Shown here one piece after another: positions 53,640-62,097 of a DNA stretch of 64,000 nucleotides. Position numbers and translations under genes: made by a program. Position 1 is the first letter of the stretch; every line of letters begins with the position of its first letter. The notes beneath the pieces are model-generated. The model had not been told where the DNA came from. It made no database searches and saw nothing but the letters and a program-made list of their open reading frames with translations. The DNA is taken from the NCBI GenBank assembly GCA_934636245.1, contig CAKUAI010000001.1, forward strand, positions 258,222 through 322,221. The letters are read 5' to 3'. This DNA comes from an uncultured Coriobacteriales bacterium. Lineage in GTDB: Bacteria > Actinomycetota > Coriobacteriia > Coriobacteriales > UMGS124.

Positions 53640-54437
53640 TTAGGCTGCTTTCAGCGCGCCTTCCCCCAGTTCCTCCAACGCGTCGCTTGTAATGTCGAGC
53701 GTGAAAGCGAGGAAGCCACGAGTGAGATAGAGAACGCCACGATAAAAGCGCGTTTCCAGCAGCAACTGCGCGCGTTGTGAGAATGCGTCAAACCACGAGA
53801 GCATATGGGTTTCTACGAAACTGTGGATGCAAGCAAGGCTGTGCCTTGCACCCTCATCGTCACCGGCCTCAATCGCAGACGCCGCCCTGGTAAGAAGGAC
53901 GCCCGTAAACTCGAGCATGTACGACAGATGGTCGTCGGGAATGTGCAGGCCGTCGTCCTTCTTGAGTCCCTCACGGGCATACAGCGCAACGATGTCGTGG
54001 TAAGCCTGCTGGCAAAGCAGGCCGTCCTCGCTCGTAAAGACCGATTCGTAGGGTACGGCAGACTTGCCTTCGTAGGTTTTTGTCCCAACAAAGGCCGATG
54101 TGAAATCACAGGCAAGCTGCTGGCGCGTGTCGGTGTTGCGACGACGCAGGTAGCGCACAATGTCGTTGAGGCCTCGGTCGAAATCCTCATTGAGGTCGGC
54201 AAATGCAGAGAGGTCCTGTTGGGCCAAGGTATCGATCTGCTCTTGCGTGAGAGTCTTGAAAAACAGGGCAGAGAGCGTTTGCGCAAGCTGAGAGCATGCG
54301 GCAAGGGTTTGGGTGAGGGCCCTCGTCTGGTTGTTGTCGCACGCTTCTTGGCCCGCCGCGAGGTCGCAGTCCGGCGACGCATCGCCAACGGCTACATCCA
54401 GGGCGTTTGCATCCAAACGCTCGTCCGCCTTGTTCAT
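53640..54437 (-). CDS. TorD/DmsD-family molybdoenzyme maturation chaperone
   Basis: A 265-residue, largely helical cytosolic protein. Features of the TorD fold are the central YLRRRNTDTRQQLACDFTSAFVG, then VPYESVFTSEDGLLCQQAYHDIVALYAREGL and HIPDDHLSYMLEFTGVLL, with a final helix in the C-terminal half. These chaperones bind the Tat signal of the molybdoenzyme and help insert bis-MGD before export. Its partner is almost certainly the catalytic subunit at 55155. ATG 54437 follows GGAGAGGACAG. A terminator-like hairpin separates it from the ferredoxin gene, so its expression may be lower than that of the enzyme. Confidence 0.82.
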   Translation of the reverse strand: MNKADERLDANALDVAVGDASPDCDLAAGQEACDNNQTRALTQTLAACSQLAQTLSALFFKTLTQEQIDTLAQQDLSAFADLNEDFDRGLNDIVRYLRRRNTDTRQQLACDFTSAFVGTKTYEGKSAVPYESVFTSEDGLLCQQAYHDIVALYAREGLKKDDGLHIPDDHLSYMLEFTGVLLTRAASAIEAGDDEGARHSLACIHSFVETHMLSWFDAFSQRAQLLLETRFYRGVLYLTRGFLAFTLDITSDALEELGEGALKAA

Positions 54438-54492
54438 CTCAATCTGTCCTCTCCGTGTTCTTCCTACTGTTTTGGGGCATATGCGCCGATGC

Positions 54493-54545
54493 AAAACGCC
54501 AGGGCCATCGACAAGGGTCGTCTGTGGCCCTGGCGCATGCCGTGC
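54493..54545 (-). terminator. Terminator-like hairpin between ferredoxin and TorD-like genes
   Basis: CGCCAGGGCC pairs with GGCCCTGGCG; on the minus strand TTTTGC follows. It probably attenuates read-through into the TorD-like gene. Confidence 0.55.
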
Positions 54546-54558
54546 GTATTAGATGCTC

Positions 54559-55155
54559 TTAGAGCTGAAAGTCCTGCAGCTCTTCCTGCCAGGTGGCAGT
54601 GCTCTCATGCAGGATGTAGACCGTGCGCGGCTCGGCCCCCGAGACGTCGGCCAGCCAGTGGCAGTTCTCCTCACCGGCCTGCGCCACAGCCTGGGCGGCA
54701 TCGCTCTCAGGATCGTCGAGGTCGCCGAAGAAGCGGCCGCCGGCGCAGCAGTTGTGCACGCAGGCAGGCTTTTCGCCATCCTTAAGGCGCGCGATGCAGC
54801 AGTCGCACTTCTCAACAATGCCCTTGCCCTCATCATAGCGACGGGCGTCGTACGGGCAGGCGTCCATGCACAGCTTGCAGCCGATGCAAGCCTCGGTGTC
54901 AACCACGACAAGGCCGTACTCGTCCTCGCGGTAGGTTGCACCGGTGGGGCAGACCTCGAGGCAGGGGGCATTCTCGCACTGCTGGCACTGGCGGGGCAGC
55001 CAGTACTGTTCAACGTTGGGGAAGGTGCCCGTGGTCACGGTCTGCACGCGGTTCCAGCACACGCCCAGGTCGAGGCCATGGGCGTACTTGCATGCAACGA
55101 TGCAGGTGTCACAGCCGCTGCAGCGGTCCAGGTCAATAACAAGGCAGTTTCTCAT
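54559..55155 (-). CDS. Four-cluster [4Fe-4S] ferredoxin subunit (DmsB-like)
   Basis: A 198-residue electron-transfer subunit. Cysteine groups are CSGCDTCIVACKYAHG, CQQCENAPCLEVCPTGA, CIGCKLCMDACPYDAR and CDCCIARLKDGEKPACVHNC, enough for four [4Fe-4S] clusters as in DmsB, PhsB and NrfC. It passes electrons to the catalytic subunit, whose TAA overlaps its ATG (TAATG). There is no signal peptide, so it would be exported together with the catalytic subunit or act on the cytosolic side. Confidence 0.92.
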   Translation of the reverse strand: MRNCLVIDLDRCSGCDTCIVACKYAHGLDLGVCWNRVQTVTTGTFPNVEQYWLPRQCQQCENAPCLEVCPTGATYREDEYGLVVVDTEACIGCKLCMDACPYDARRYDEGKGIVEKCDCCIARLKDGEKPACVHNCCAGGRFFGDLDDPESDAAQAVAQAGEENCHWLADVSGAEPRTVYILHESTATWQEELQDFQL

Positions 55156-57959
55156 TAGAACACATCCTCCGTCCTAGGCTCGTTCTGGAGCGTCGGCATG
55201 AACGGGCGGAACTCCTCGGGCTCGACCCAAACGTTGTCGGGTTTTTCGGACTTCTCGATCTTCACCGTGAAGCCGCGGTTGGTGTAGGAACCGAAGACCT
55301 CGTTGAACGGCGCGGAGTTCTTGGTAAGCACGTTGACGTTGCACTCGCTCCAGCCGCCATCGATCTTTTCCTGCGAGGCGTCGAAGCACTCGGGGTTCCA
55401 GAAGCGCTCCATCCACAGCACGCCAGGCGCGATGCCCTCGGTGACGTAGGCGCGGCCGTGGATCTCGCCGCGGCGACTCGTGATCTTCACCCAGTCGCGG
55501 TGCGCGATGCCGTACTCCTCGGCGGTCCTCGGGTTCATGCGCACGTCGGGCTCGGGGTAGAGCTCGCGGGCGAATGCGGCATGGCGCATGGTGCCGTGGT
55601 GGAAGTACGGCACACGGCCCGAGGTGATGACGAGCGGGTACTCCTCGTCGGTCAGCGGGCTCTCTGCAGGCTCGATGAAGGTGCAGATGGGCGAGTAGTC
55701 GTGGCTGGCTGCGGGCATCTCCATCGGGTAGGTGAAGGGGTAGCCATTGCGGCCCATCTTGAGCAGCAGCGTGCAGTACACCTCGCATTTGCGGCTCTCA
55801 GTGGCAAAACCGGCAGGCAGGTTGTCGTCCACGATCTCGAGGTACTGGTCGTAGGCCCAGAAATCCTTGGGGTCGGTCACCTTGGGGACATAGGTGTCCT
55901 GGTTGGCCACAAGGTCGTCCCAGTCGGCGGCACCAAACTGCTTGGCTACGTTGGCGCGCTGGTCGGCCATGGGCGTGGGCTGTGCGATGGTGGGGAACTC
56001 CTTGCCCATCTTTTCGCGCAGCTTCTGGAAAATGGCCAGGTAGGGATAGGTGTTGTCAACCGTCTCGCCCAGGTGGGTCACGTCGATGCGCACAAACTGC
56101 TTGTTCACCTGACGCGAAGTGCCCACGATCTCGAGCCACTCAGCAAGCGGGAACACGAGGTCGGCCGCCTCGATGTGGAACGAGGTGAGCATGGGGTACT
56201 GGCCCATGATGAAGTCAATCTCGGGCAGCACGTTGTACCAAGAGGTGGCGTTGCCTAGCATCGCGAGCTTGTTGCCCGAGAAGTCGTACCAGCAACGGGG
56301 CTTGTAAGGCTCGCCGGTCTCGATGGCGTCGCGCACCGTGGGGATGTGGGAGTGGTTCCAGAAGAAGAGACCCTTGTGCTCCACCATGCCGAGACGGTCA
56401 AGGTAGGGTTGGAAGGCTTCCTGAAGCTGCTCGTCGGTGAAATCAGCGAACTTGGCAGCGTTTTCTTCCTCGGAAGCGCCGACGGTTGCGCCCAGGGACA
56501 CCTCGGTGTCGCCGACCTTCATGGGGCTGTAGGCACGCGTGGGGCGCACGCCGCTTGCGGAGGCGCCCATAGGGCCGCCGCCGCCCTTCTGCTGGGTGAG
56601 CGTGCAACCGGGCTTGTCCACGTGACCCATGATCATGTCGAGACCCAGGCATCCCAAGGGCACCTGAGAGGCGGACTCGGTCATGTCCGAGGCAACGCCG
56701 TTGCAGATGCCGGCATACTGGCTCGACAGGTAGAGGTCCACGCCTTCCTTGATCTTGTCGGCTTCGACCCAAGTGACCTCGGCAGCCTTCTCAAACGTCC
56801 AGGGGTCGGTCTCGTCCCAGTAAATCTGACCTGCGGTCTGATAGGTCTTGCCCTCGTACTCGCCTTCCCAGAACACCTCGGGATCGACGGTTGAGTTCTC
56901 GGGCAGGCTGTACTCGAAGGGCTGCACCGAGTTGGTCTTGAGGTCGTAGCACACGTAGGCGGGCGTGTTGGCCGGCGTGGTCTGCTTGAAGTCGGGGAAG
57001 AGGTCCTTGGCGAGCACCGGCAGCTTGGTGTCGGGGTCGATGAGGAAGGGCAGGTTCGTCCAGTACTTCGTGAACTCATGGTCGTACAGGTCGTTCTGGA
57101 AGATGTAGCGGAACCACGAGAGCAGCAGCGCCGTGTCGGTGCCGGGACGCACGGGCAGCCACACGTCGGCATGCACGGCATCGGGCGAGAAGTTCGGGTC
57201 GATGACGACGGTCTTGCAGCCAAGAGCCCTGAGGTCGGCCATGCCGCGGCCCGACTGCGAAGTCTGGCTCACACTAGGCTGGGCGCCCCAAAGCACCAGG
57301 ACCTCCATCTTGTGGTCGTCCCAGTTGAAAGGCTCGATAGTGCCGCAGTCAGCAATGGACTGGGAGTTGCCGCCATACATGAACTTGCTCATAGCCTCGC
57401 GCGGCAGATAGCACTGGGCGCAGCCAGGCTCGAACACTGTGGGCGAGCCCAGGGCAGCGGGCATCTGCTGAGCCTGAATAAATGAGTACGAACCGCCGCC
57501 ACCGACGGAGGCAAAGAACGCGTAGGGGCCGTACTTCTCAATCTCCTCGGAGATCTTCGTTGCCGCAAGGTCCACGGCCTCGTCCCAGGAGATGACCTCC
57601 CAGTCGTTGCCGCCACGCTCGCCGACGCGCTTGATGGGGTGCAGAATACGGCGCGGGCTGTAGCAGGTCTGAATCTGGTTCATGCCCTTCATGCACAGGG
57701 AGCCCTTGTTGGTGGGGGCATCGGGGTCGCCTTCAATACGCACGGCGACACCGTCCTTGACGTACACGAGGCACGGACAGGCCTGGATGCAGCCATGACA
57801 GGTGTTCTTGTACACCTTCTCCTCGGATGCGCCCTGGGCCTCGTCAGCATGGGCTTCCTTAAACGACCCGCTCAGGGTCGTCCCGAAGGCCGCTGCGACG
57901 CCGCTGATCGCCGCCGCCTTCACAAAGCTCCTTCGTGTGACGTTGGTCGTGTTCAGCAT
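55155..57959 (-). CDS. Tat-exported DMSO reductase-family molybdoenzyme catalytic subunit
   Basis: A 934-residue bis-MGD oxidoreductase. The twin-arginine signal is TTNVTRRSFVKAAAISGVA, cleaved near AHADEA. The [4Fe-4S] site is CHGCIQAC with the fourth Cys 27 residues on in SLCMKG (C-x2-C-x3-C-x27-C, residues 54-89). The Mo-ligand region reads GSPTVFEPGCAQCYLPRE (Cys near 180 and 183). Domains III (DPNFSPDAVHADVWLPVRPGTD) and IV (VRMNPRTAEEYGIAHRDWVKITSRRGEIHGRA) are complete. The family reduces S-oxides, N-oxides, thiosulfate or arsenate, or in Eggerthellaceae dehydroxylates catechols; the substrate cannot be assigned. It is co-transcribed with the ferredoxin; no NrfD/DmsC anchor gene is present. 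ATG 57959 follows GGAGAGG. Confidence 0.92.
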   Translation of the reverse strand: MLNTTNVTRRSFVKAAAISGVAAAFGTTLSGSFKEAHADEAQGASEEKVYKNTCHGCIQACPCLVYVKDGVAVRIEGDPDAPTNKGSLCMKGMNQIQTCYSPRRILHPIKRVGERGGNDWEVISWDEAVDLAATKISEEIEKYGPYAFFASVGGGGSYSFIQAQQMPAALGSPTVFEPGCAQCYLPREAMSKFMYGGNSQSIADCGTIEPFNWDDHKMEVLVLWGAQPSVSQTSQSGRGMADLRALGCKTVVIDPNFSPDAVHADVWLPVRPGTDTALLLSWFRYIFQNDLYDHEFTKYWTNLPFLIDPDTKLPVLAKDLFPDFKQTTPANTPAYVCYDLKTNSVQPFEYSLPENSTVDPEVFWEGEYEGKTYQTAGQIYWDETDPWTFEKAAEVTWVEADKIKEGVDLYLSSQYAGICNGVASDMTESASQVPLGCLGLDMIMGHVDKPGCTLTQQKGGGGPMGASASGVRPTRAYSPMKVGDTEVSLGATVGASEEENAAKFADFTDEQLQEAFQPYLDRLGMVEHKGLFFWNHSHIPTVRDAIETGEPYKPRCWYDFSGNKLAMLGNATSWYNVLPEIDFIMGQYPMLTSFHIEAADLVFPLAEWLEIVGTSRQVNKQFVRIDVTHLGETVDNTYPYLAIFQKLREKMGKEFPTIAQPTPMADQRANVAKQFGAADWDDLVANQDTYVPKVTDPKDFWAYDQYLEIVDDNLPAGFATESRKCEVYCTLLLKMGRNGYPFTYPMEMPAASHDYSPICTFIEPAESPLTDEEYPLVITSGRVPYFHHGTMRHAAFARELYPEPDVRMNPRTAEEYGIAHRDWVKITSRRGEIHGRAYVTEGIAPGVLWMERFWNPECFDASQEKIDGGWSECNVNVLTKNSAPFNEVFGSYTNRGFTVKIEKSEKPDNVWVEPEEFRPFMPTLQNEPRTEDVF

Positions 57960-58030
57960 GCTTCCTCTCCTTTCCTCAACGCTTGATCGATACTTGACTG
58001 ATGGTTCTATGCTCACGGAGAAATAGCCTT

Positions 58031-58741
58031 TTAGCAGGCATGTTCCTCCAGATAAGCCTTTCCGGCGGCACTGGTAAGCCATGCACCGTGCCATTCGAGG
58101 GCTCCCGTGCGTTCCAACTTGTCGATGAAGACGCTCGGCTGCAAAGGTTCGCCGTCCACAGCCTCGTCAGTGAGAATCCGCCTGCCCCGCAGAAGTTCCT
58201 CCACCTCGGTGCGCTTCTTGGGTTCAAGGCAAAAGGCAAGCACGTCGCAATAGGTGTCCTTGCGAGCAGGACGGGCCTGCACGAGCCTGTCCATGCGAGC
58301 CTGGGGGGCCATATCCTGGGCGACCGTCATCCCCGCGGCTGTGGTGCGATAGGCAATGGACCAGATGAGGTCGTCGACCTCGTCATCGCTCAGCCCCTCC
58401 TTGCGCTCGGGAGCAATAACCTCGCCCTCTTCATCAAGTTCAAAGCGCTCCAGTCCCCCTGCATGCACGAGGGCGGAAACGAGGTAAAAGGGACTCTGCG
58501 TCTCATAGGCAAACTCGGGAAGGCCCTGAATGAATGCCTCGACATCAGGTTCGGCCTTTTCCTCGTCGCAGAACGCGAGAGTCTTGACATAAATCTCGCG
58601 ATGCTGCGACTGCTTGGTCACACAGCGACGCAGCCCGTCGCAGACGGCCTCGAAGTCGAGCGTGCTCGCATCGGGCCCATCTTCAGCCACGTCAGTTGGG
58701 CACGGTCGCGGCTCGCCATTCTCCAGTCTCATCTTGCTCAT
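58031..58741 (-). CDS. Uncharacterised protein leading the molybdoenzyme operon
   Basis: A 236-residue soluble, acidic protein; I do not recognise its family. A central part (IYVKTLAFCDEEKAEPDVEAFIQGLPEFAYETQSPFYLVSALVHAGGLERFELD) and a second similar part (TYCDVLAFCLEPKKRTEVEELLRGRRIL...PSVFIDKLERTGALEWHGAWLTSAAGKAYLEEHAC) look like two related winged-helix-like units: each has a YxxxLAFC segment and a GAL/GGLE strand. It ends 71 bases before the catalytic gene in the same direction, so it is likely a co-expressed maturation or regulatory factor. ATG 58741 follows AGAGGGAG. Confidence 0.7.
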   Translation of the reverse strand: MSKMRLENGEPRPCPTDVAEDGPDASTLDFEAVCDGLRRCVTKQSQHREIYVKTLAFCDEEKAEPDVEAFIQGLPEFAYETQSPFYLVSALVHAGGLERFELDEEGEVIAPERKEGLSDDEVDDLIWSIAYRTTAAGMTVAQDMAPQARMDRLVQARPARKDTYCDVLAFCLEPKKRTEVEELLRGRRILTDEAVDGEPLQPSVFIDKLERTGALEWHGAWLTSAAGKAYLEEHAC

Positions 58742-58863
58742 CGTTGTAGGCTCCCTCTCTTTGTTCGAAGAAGGCGCATGCGGCGGCATGTTCTTGCCTG
58801 CGCCTTTCGATGGGCCACACGATAGGGGGTGTCGAGATGCCGCCGAAAACCGCGCAACGTATG

Positions 58864-58917
58864 AAAAAGCGCTCACCCGTTCGGCTCATACGAGCTACTA
58901 CGAAACGAGTGAGCGCC
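58864..58917 (-). terminator. Terminator of the membrane LuxR gene
   Basis: On the minus strand GGCGCTCAC (58908-58916) pairs with GTGAGCGCT (58868-58876), with an extension CGTT/AACG, followed by TTTTC. Confidence 0.65.
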
Positions 58918-58977
58918 TTCTAGCTGGTATTTTGTTAATGGTGACGAATTGGGGCCGCTTTGAGCGATAGAAGTTGT

Positions 58978-60540
58978 CTAGCCGAGTTCGTTGTTCACCA
59001 CGTCAATGAGGGTCTGACGGTCGTGCACGTCGAGCTTGGTGAACACGTTGCGCACGTGCGTGCGCGCTGTGTTGTAGGAGATGCCCATGGCCTCGGCAAT
59101 CTGGCTGTCGCCGCGTCCCGCCACAAGATAGCGCAGCGTCTCGGCTTCGCGTGCCGAAAGACCGCGCTGTGCGGCGTAGTCGTCAAGCTTGCGTCGGAAG
59201 TCGCCTTTCGAGCGCGGAGCGCCACCCTCGAGGCTCTTGCCGAGAAGCTCTTCAAGCGACGTTGCCCCTTTGGGATTCGAGGAGAAAAGGCCCTCGGTGC
59301 TACGGTTGTCGAGCAGCATGAAGCAAGGGAGCAGCGCCAGAGCGCATATGACGAGCAGGACGGGCGTCCCGAGGGTCTCAGAGATCTGGGCACCGGCAAG
59401 CGATCCCAACCCCATACCGAGCGCCGAGGACCCGTACGTGCATGCCACAATGGTGAACGACATATTGCAATGGCAGCCCGCCACGGCAAAGATCATGCAC
59501 CACGTGAGCGTCTGGAAGCCGAAGACCACGTCGCGCACGGGCACAAGCCAGCTGGTGCTGTCAACGCCCACGACAAGGCCCAGAAGCACGACCGCTTCCA
59601 AAAGGCTTGCCAGAATGACAAGAAGCCGGCCAAAGTTGAGCCGCCTTGCCTCAAGCGTGGATGCAAGCAGGGCAAACGCAAGGACCAACGGAATGCGCAC
59701 GAGCATGTCGGCGTTTGAGGTGGCCAGCGTGGATGCCGGAGGCGCGGCTGTGACCACGGCAACGGTGACAGCTGATTGTGCGAATGCGAAAAGAAAAAGC
59801 GCAACCGAGAAGGAAACAAGGGGCCTGCGCAAAGAGCCGAGGTCCAGATTGGTCAAAGCAGCGGGAGCGACAGGCCGTTCTTCAGGCTCACGTTGAGTCC
59901 AAGGGTTGGCAGCCGCATCGAGGCCGAGCGTCGCACAGGCAAAAAGCGGCAGCACGACGAAGATAATCATGAAGGCCATCGGCGGGCTTTTAGGGAGCGG
60001 CGCCCACATGGGAGAAGCCTGCACGGCAAGGTAGGCAAAGATGCTCAAGAGATGCGCGTAGCACAGATAGAGCACAGCCCGCCTGAGAGGCAGGCGCGCA
60101 TAGAGCATGCCGAAGCGCAGGTACAGCACGGCAAATGAAAGCCCGATCAAAACCGCGCAGATTTGGAATACCGTATGGGATGCGCCGCTGAGCGCCTGTT
60201 GGAAGTATGCCGGGCCAATGAGTAAAAGAACAAGGCTCGCCAAGGCCGCAACGATGCCAGCAGCGGAGGTAAAACGCCTGTCTGTAAGAATCTGCGTCAT
60301 GCGCCCGCCCAAGATTCCAGCAACGAGCAGGCAGACGTCCGTGGCAATGTTGATCACCATGGTGAGGTTGGTGATTGCCGTACCGTTTGTCTCAATCGGA
60401 GACAACCACGCGGTGCCCTGAGCAAGTGCGTTCCAGGCGGCACAGAAGCCAAATCCCATGAATGGCAACGCCGGCCATAGGGACACGATGTACCCGCGTG
60501 CCCTTGCGGTTTTGTCCGTTGCCTTACTCTGCTGCTCCAT
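58978..60540 (-). CDS. LuxR-type regulator with twelve-span membrane domain, upstream of the molybdoenzyme operon
   Basis: A 520-residue protein with about twelve helices from residue 20 (IVSLWPALPFMGFGFCAAWNALAQ) to 420. A charged linker leads to a C-terminal LuxR/GerE domain (LSAREAETLRYLVAGRGDSQIAEAMGISYNTARTHVRNVFTKLDVHDRQTLIDVV). The membrane part resembles MFS-like sensors. Same direction and position suggest it activates the molybdoenzyme operon in response to a substrate, as proposed for related Eggerthellaceae systems. ATG 60540 follows GGAGGGAATCCCC. It ends in its own terminator. The 290 bases between it and the LysR gene show no other gene. Confidence 0.9.
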   Translation of the reverse strand: MEQQSKATDKTARARGYIVSLWPALPFMGFGFCAAWNALAQGTAWLSPIETNGTAITNLTMVINIATDVCLLVAGILGGRMTQILTDRRFTSAAGIVAALASLVLLLIGPAYFQQALSGASHTVFQICAVLIGLSFAVLYLRFGMLYARLPLRRAVLYLCYAHLLSIFAYLAVQASPMWAPLPKSPPMAFMIIFVVLPLFACATLGLDAAANPWTQREPEERPVAPAALTNLDLGSLRRPLVSFSVALFLFAFAQSAVTVAVVTAAPPASTLATSNADMLVRIPLVLAFALLASTLEARRLNFGRLLVILASLLEAVVLLGLVVGVDSTSWLVPVRDVVFGFQTLTWCMIFAVAGCHCNMSFTIVACTYGSSALGMGLGSLAGAQISETLGTPVLLVICALALLPCFMLLDNRSTEGLFSSNPKGATSLEELLGKSLEGGAPRSKGDFRRKLDDYAAQRGLSAREAETLRYLVAGRGDSQIAEAMGISYNTARTHVRNVFTKLDVHDRQTLIDVVNNELG

Positions 60541-60830
60541 GGGGATTCCCTCCGTTGTTGCATTGCGCTTGCGCCCGGCGGCGCTGACTGCATGCCGCGC
60601 GGCTAATGGTAGACCATAAAAGCTGTTTCTAGAGGTGGGGCGTCTCCGTATTGGAAGCGCAAATTGAGGAGAGCGCGCAAACGGGGGCGCTATCGAAGAT
60701 ATCTCATGTTGGAGCGTTGAGCCGAGCAGTGGATGAGAGCGCGAGAAATCTTGGCCGCTGGCAGCTTCCGCCAGGCTATTGAGCCTGGCAGTGAAGTCAA
60801 ACGCAAAAATGTCGGCTACATGTAAGCGGA

Positions 60831-61799
60831 TTATCTCCCCGTCAGCCTACGCAGGAAGCTGGCGGCGCGGCCCTGGGCGCCAGGGCGCTGGCGCTGCTTC
60901 TGGCCGGGTTCATCCTGCAGCTCCTTTGCTCGGGCCCGACAGGCGTCGATGAAGGCGCGCTCATCCTCGTCGGGAGTGTGCGTGCGCAGCCATGAAATTC
61001 CAATCTGGTACGGCATGCCGGTGAAGGGGAGGGCCACCACGCTTGTGTCATCCTTAAAGAGCGGCAGCACCGATTGGGCGGTGAATGAGATGCAGCCCGG
61101 CCCCTTGGCAAATTGGTGCAGCCAAATCATCTCGGATGAAGTGGTAATGTCGGCGGGATGCACGCCCGCCTGCTCCAGGGCCTCGAGGAGAAGACCGTAG
61201 TTCTTGAACTGCGACCCCACGAGCGCGACGTTGCGGCCTTCCAGGTCGGTGATGCACACCTGCCCCTTGGCAACCAGCGGGTCGTCGGCAGCCACCCACA
61301 CGCACCGTTCGCAACTGGCCAGCTCAACCGTCTCGAACTCATCGCTTGTGGGAAGCACGGTAAGTCCCAGGGAGCTGTTGTCGTCGCGCAGGGTCTTTTC
61401 TACACGCATGTCGGGGAGGTCGTCGCACTCCACTTCAACGTCGGGATGCTCCCTCTTAAAGCTCGTGATGAGATCGATGCCAAGCAACCCCATGGAGCCA
61501 ATTGCCGCAGCAAGCCGGATGGTGCGGTGAGCCCGTCCCGCAAGGCGGGCAAAACCAGCAGCCATGTGCGAGCGGGCCTCGTCAAACTCTTTGCAGAAGG
61601 TCTTGAACTCCTCGGCATAGGGAGTGGGTTTGATTTTGCCGTTGGCGTCGTTCTTAAACAACGGCACGCCCAGCTCGCCCTCAAGCGAGTGGATGGCTTT
61701 CGTGAGGCCCTGGGCAGACATGGGCACGAGCTTTGCCGCAGCCGTATAGCTCCGTTCGCGGTATGCCTTGAGGAAATAATCGATCTGGTTGGTGTTCAT
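60831..61799 (-). CDS. LysR-family regulator divergent from a flavoprotein
   Basis: A 322-residue LysR regulator: winged helix MNTNQIDYFLKAYRERSYTAAAKLVPMSAQGLTKAIHSLEGELGVPLF, then a substrate-binding-like effector domain (RLAAAIGSMGLLGIDLITSFKREHPDVEVE). It ends in a basic Gln/Arg-rich tail. ATG 61799 has GGGGGGATC upstream. The 298-base space to the flavoprotein at 62098 should hold a shared LysR-regulated divergent promoter, the classical arrangement, so it probably controls that reductase. It is paralogous to the LysR at 25987. Confidence 0.92.
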   Translation of the reverse strand: MNTNQIDYFLKAYRERSYTAAAKLVPMSAQGLTKAIHSLEGELGVPLFKNDANGKIKPTPYAEEFKTFCKEFDEARSHMAAGFARLAGRAHRTIRLAAAIGSMGLLGIDLITSFKREHPDVEVECDDLPDMRVEKTLRDDNSSLGLTVLPTSDEFETVELASCERCVWVAADDPLVAKGQVCITDLEGRNVALVGSQFKNYGLLLEALEQAGVHPADITTSSEMIWLHQFAKGPGCISFTAQSVLPLFKDDTSVVALPFTGMPYQIGISWLRTHTPDEDERAFIDACRARAKELQDEPGQKQRQRPGAQGRAASFLRRLTGR

Positions 61800-62097
61800 G
61801 ATCCCCCCCTGTCATGACGCGCCTCGGCTTGCCCTTTTTCGGCCGCCGTCATTGTACGCGCTCGCCGCCATAGGGGCAAAAGGTTCTTTTGTATTAAAAA
61901 TAGACAAATCTACCTGCAGAAACAACTTTTTGTTACAGGCGGTCTTACAAGAGGATGTTTGGCATTGGGCCACAGCCGAGCCTATTGTTCGAGCCGTTCG
62001 ACGCCAAGACGCACGAATCGTCGCAGGCTTGGCGCAAGGCATACGGCATGGCATACGGGCTGTGCCGACACGCGTCCCAATGTGAAAGGGGAACATG
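61800..62097. promoter_or_regulatory. Divergent control region between LysR and flavoprotein genes
   Basis: An AT-rich core (about 61885-61945) contains TTTTGTATTAAAAATAGAC and AACTTTTTGTTACAGG, the likely site of divergent promoters and LysR binding. Beyond it, 61950-62085 shows no gene and no clear structure. Confidence 0.4.

Noticed and set aside
61975..62010. tRNA-like GTTCGA sequences in the LysR-flavoprotein gap
   Set aside because: No acceptor or anticodon stems can be folded around them; no tRNA was found anywhere in the window.
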